Source of the DNA: Vitis vinifera | Taxonomy: Eukaryota > Streptophyta > Magnoliopsida > Vitales > Vitaceae | Direction: 5' to 3' | Length of the DNA: 64,000 nucleotides | NCBI RefSeq assembly: GCF_030704535.1 | Contig: NC_081809.1 | Coordinates: 1,071,501-1,135,500 of the forward strand | Part shown: positions 60,407 through 64,000 of the stretch, piece by piece | Numbering within the stretch: position 1 is the stretch's first letter | Layout of the letters: each line of letters begins with the position of its first letter | Translations under genes and position numbers: made by a program | Notes under the pieces: model-generated | What the model was told of the DNA's origin: nothing | Seen by the model: the letters and a program-made list of their open reading frames with translations, nothing else | Databases searched by the model: none

Positions 60407-62085
60407 ATGGTTGACAACATTCATGAGAACAAGGTCCTAATAAGGGAATTCAATGAAGAAACAGACATTGAAGCAGTGGAGAAGCTTGAGAAGAACTGTG
60501 AGATAGGGTATAAAAAGGGGATCTCCATATTTACTAGCATGATGGGTGACCCTTTATGTAGAATTAGGCTCTACCCTGTTCATGTTATGCTGGTAGGTGA
60601 GGGCTATACATACATATATTCCATATTATATTAACTCATTTCTCTTGCTTCCAATAAATTTTAATCACATTCCCACCCTTTGTCCCAATCTCCATGACCA
60701 ACTGTAGCCCTAACATACTGCAGATTGCTCATATATATGCTTGAAAATGGCCTACAGGTTGCTCAGCTGCTCGAAAATGGGGAGCTTGTCGGTGCAGTTC
60801 GAGGATGTATCAAGCGTGTGGGGACTGGTTTTGGGGGAACAGATGTGACGATGGGATGCATCCTGGGCCTTCGAGTCTCTCCTAGGCACAGGTACACTTT
60901 TCTTTAATTTGATCCTCCTCTCATTCACACAAATTTCCTCTACTCCTACTCCTCAACAGTATAAGAAACTAGTGATGAAGATGATCATGGGGTATGCATC
61001 TCTTCCAAAACTAAAATCATAGGCCAAATTTTAAAGAAGAATGGTGGGATAGAGGGTTGTTGCATACCTTGTATACATCCATCAAACCCTTCTAAAACCT
61101 AGCTATATATCACACAATTATGTATATATAGTAGTTAAGGATATTGATGTTGGGATTGAGTTAAAGTTTATGTATCTTATCTGGTAAATGTAGGAGGATG
61201 GGCATTGGATTAGGGCTTGTTAAATCAGCAGAGGAATGGATAGAGAGAAATGGAGCACAGTATGCTTTCCTAGCAACCGAGGAGAACAATGTGGCCTCCA
61301 CCAATCTCTTCACTCTCAAATGCAACTATGTAAAGTTTAGCTCATTAGTCATATATGTTCAACCAGTTAATGATCACCTTGCTGAGGAAGTAGATATTCC
61401 CAGAGACATAAAAATCGAGAAGTTGCATATCGAGCAGGCCATTTTCCTCTACAAGAACAGCTTGAAACAAAGAGAGATATACCCAACAGATATTGAGGCC
61501 ATCTTGAAGGAGAAGCTGAGTATGGGCACCTGGGTGTGTTTCTTCAGAGAGGAAGGATGGGTAGGTTTGCAGAAGAAAGAAGAAAAAGAAGGGGAAATCA
61601 TGGGTACAGCTCCAAGCTCTTGGGCAATCTTCAGCATATGGAATACCTCTGAGGCATACAAGCTTCAAATAAGGAGGTCAAATCTATTGAAAATATTCCA
61701 TGCAAGTGTGAGCCATGCAATGGAGAGAATCCTGCCATGCCTGAAACTGCCATTCATGAGTATGAGTACTGAGTCCCATAAAAAACCCTTTGGGTTTCTG
61801 TTCCTGTATGGGATTCATGGAGAAGGAGAGAGGGTTGGGGAGCTGATGAAAGGAGTATGGAGGTTTGCGTCAAGAATGGCTGAGAATGTGAAGGACTGCA
61901 GTGTGATGATGACTGAGCTAGGAGGGTCTGATCCTCTCAGAGCCCATGTTCCTCAGGGCTCCTCCATGTCATGCATCAATGATCTCTGGTACTTAAAGAG
62001 GCTGAACGCCCCCGTGAGTGATGAGGATGAATTGACAGCGATGAGACCTGTGGGGAATGTGTTTGTTGATCCAAGAGATTTTTAG
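60407..62085 (+). CDS. HLS1-like: HOOKLESS1-like GNAT N-acetyltransferase
   Basis: Three exons: 60407-60592, 60758-60891 and 61194-62085; 403 aa in phase, the length I remember for Arabidopsis HLS1. The GNAT fold is at the N-terminus: IREFNEETDIEAVEKLEKNC, LLENGELVGAVRGCIKR, LGLRVSPRHR then RRMGIGLGLV, the acetyl-CoA pyrophosphate loop (R-x-x-G-x-G), whose first Arg is split by intron 2. The next blocks AFLATEENNVASTNLF and KCNYVKF complete the domain. The long C-terminal part with PTDIEAILKEKLSMGTWVCF, CVKDCS-like VKDCSVMMTELGGSDPL and HVPQGSSMSCINDLW is characteristic of the HLS1 family. HLS1 acts in differential growth (apical hook) and hormone and sugar responses, probably in the nucleus. 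A HLS1 or HLS1-like paralogue cannot be told apart here. Confidence 0.93.
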
Positions 62086-64000
62086 GGTCCATACTTCATC
62101 AAAAGCCCTAATGCTATAATAATAATAAGCATATATATAATCTATATAAATGCATGTATGCTATTGATTATATAACCACATATCCACATTATTATTGCTT
62201 GTATTTTTCGTGATCTTATGATCCTTTAGCTTTATATCTTCCTACTCAAAATGAACATCATGCTCTCAATCCTGGTGCCACGCGTGTTCTAGAATATCCA
62301 GGCCAATTTTTTGGTGGAACTTGTGAGTGAAGTAAGATGAAAATTTTTTTGAAATGAGTTTGATGATCCACGATTGTAAGTGTATGATCTTAATGTGGTA
62401 GGATAACATCTCGAGTATTTGTAAATTTCAACTTTGTTCTTGAACAATTCGATAAGTATATTAGCTTTTTTATAAGCTACATTTTGTTTTAGGGTATTCA
62501 TGTTTTATTTTGGTAAACTTGAAATATTAACCAATTCTAAGTTCAAACAACGTATCTAAAAAAATATCCTTAATCCTTAAGTTTTTAGACTGCTATTTTT
62601 AAAAATAAAATCAATAGGACATTATCATTAGACAAATATCGGCACTCATTGAATGTTGAAATTTCTCGTCAATAACTAAAAAACACAAAAAATCCTATAA
62701 AAAAAAAAAGTAATATTCTTTCCCTAAACATTGCAAGTTAAAAGAAGATATGAAAACACGTTTTTCTCTATTTTAAAGGTACATTTTACTCTACTTAACT
62801 TAGACACGTATATCTCAATTGATATTACTCTTCTTTTGCAATTAGGTTATTTTATAAATCAAGTTCCTCTTAAAATTAGTCTCTATATCATAAAAAAAAT
62901 GAATCAATCAATTAATATTGATTTTAATGGGTGAACGTGTTTGGCTAGACCCCTTTACTCAAAGAGTATTCTTATAGTTAAAAAATGTCGCTTATAAAAT
63001 ATTAATTTTTTATCATATATTCCAACACCAATTAAAAAAAAAAAAAATAGAGAATGTTTTTATAAGTTTCGACATAAGGCATAAAAGAGGTAAAAAAGAG
63101 TGGTCCTTTTGTAGTAGTGAGCTTGCTTTATATTCTTTGTCCATGGAATGCACCATATTCATCCATTCTTTCTTCCTCATCTGCAAGTTTCTTTTAATGG
63201 TTAAATGTGGGAAATTCCTCTTGATAGGACCATTGTAAAACGTAACTAATTTCAATTTATGAAGCCTTTTTCAGGCTTTATATGGTGAGGCCAAGCAGCT
63301 AATTATGATATTATTTTGTCACGTTTCAATTTATGGAGATAGCCAAAGGGGTTGGTCACATGGCTTCTCAAAAGCTTCGGGTACCAAGAGAATATCCCTG
63401 TCTAAATAGTATTCATCATTAACATTCCTGTCGCATCATGACAACAAAACCTATAAACCTATAAGCTCCATCTAGGTTATCCAAGGGTGCCCTAGTGCCT
63501 TCAGAATTAGCCCATTTTCGCTCTTTCAGGTGTTCAATTTATGAAAAAATAATGACATTTTTATAAATAAAAAAATTCAGAAATATTAAAATTAATTTAT
63601 AGAAATAAGTCCATTGTACCATCCAAAGTGCCAAATAGAGGTTGAAAATGAGGTTACTTTTGGGAAGTTTAGTGACACTTAGGCAAAAGAGTCCTTGAAT
63701 AGATTGATGAAGTTTTTGCCAATTTTATTTCATTTGTAATGTTATGTTTAATTTCTAAAAATTACGAAAGAAAGAAATAAACTATTTAAAAAATAGTTTA
63801 ATTTGAATATCATGAAAAAAAATTGAAGGGAAAGCGTTGAAAGTTTTATTCAATAAAGGTAAAATAAATTTACGACAAATACATTATTCGACAGTTTAAT
63901 TTTCTTATCCCTCGATCTTTTCATATACAATCAAATAAAAAAATTTATAAATTTTTCTTCCTTTTTCCTTTTCTTATATTTTTTTCCTTTAAACTTTTTA
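62086..64000. other. 3' UTR and AT-rich intergenic DNA
   Basis: The first 200 bases are likely 3' UTR of the HLS1-like gene. No gene supported after that. From about 63741 the sequence (gttatgtttaatttctaaaaattacg, then cctttttccttttctta) resembles a MITE of the family at 5764, running off the window end. Confidence 0.45.

Overview
The window is nuclear DNA of a flowering plant, almost certainly a woody eudicot and most like grapevine (Vitis). The reasons are GT-AG spliced genes with many short exons, plant-only families (cysteine-rich receptor kinase, PMEI, DUF247, HOOKLESS1-like, ALDH22A1), very AT-rich intergenic DNA, and many small non-coding mobile elements. The species is an inference from recalled protein similarity; no database was searched.

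Layout: (1) 1-1895 (+), 3' part of a CRK2/CRK3-type receptor kinase. (2) 1.9-4.9 kb, repeats. (3) 5131-10500 (-), INO80 chromatin-remodelling subunit B (IES2/PAPA-1 with HIT zinc finger). (4) 10.5-13.9 kb, AT-rich MITE-like DNA. (5) 14113-14949 (-), secreted PMEI-domain protein with a Pro/Ser linker. (6) 17755-19511 (-), universal stress protein. (7) 20451-21713 (-), DUF247 protein without the usual C-terminal membrane helix. (8) 21.7-26.1 kb, an old TRIM element, a plastid DNA insertion and MITEs. (9) 26367-35136 (+), ALDH22A1 in 14 exons, convergent with (10) 35794-43896 (-), a 731-aa OB-fold/zinc-ribbon protein in 12 exons. (11) 45417-49330 (-), cyclophilin CYP21-4 with a SINE and a MITE in its introns. 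(12) 49.4-55.4 kb, a tandemly arranged TRIM and a decayed Mutator-like transposase. (13) 55985-56855 (+), small DUF7787-type protein. (14) 57-60.3 kb, another TRIM and one doubtful gene. (15) 60407-62085 (+), HLS1-like N-acetyltransferase. (16) AT-rich DNA to the end.

The genes are unrelated housekeeping, signalling and developmental genes; no cluster or operon-like logic is seen. Exon boundaries were deduced by hand from splice consensus and reading phase. The rebuilt lengths are INO80B 509 aa, USP 165 aa, ALDH22A1 593 aa, OB-fold protein 731 aa, CYP21-4 234 aa, DUF7787 147 aa and HLS1-like 403 aa; where I remember a family length it agrees, which supports the models.

The least ordinary items are the OB-fold/zinc-ribbon gene, which may be a plant counterpart of shieldin subunit SHLD2; three TRIM copies, two with clear target-site duplications; a SINE with a 9-bp target duplication; a 234-bp plastid fragment; and several independent two-copy tandem duplications of 41-94 bp.
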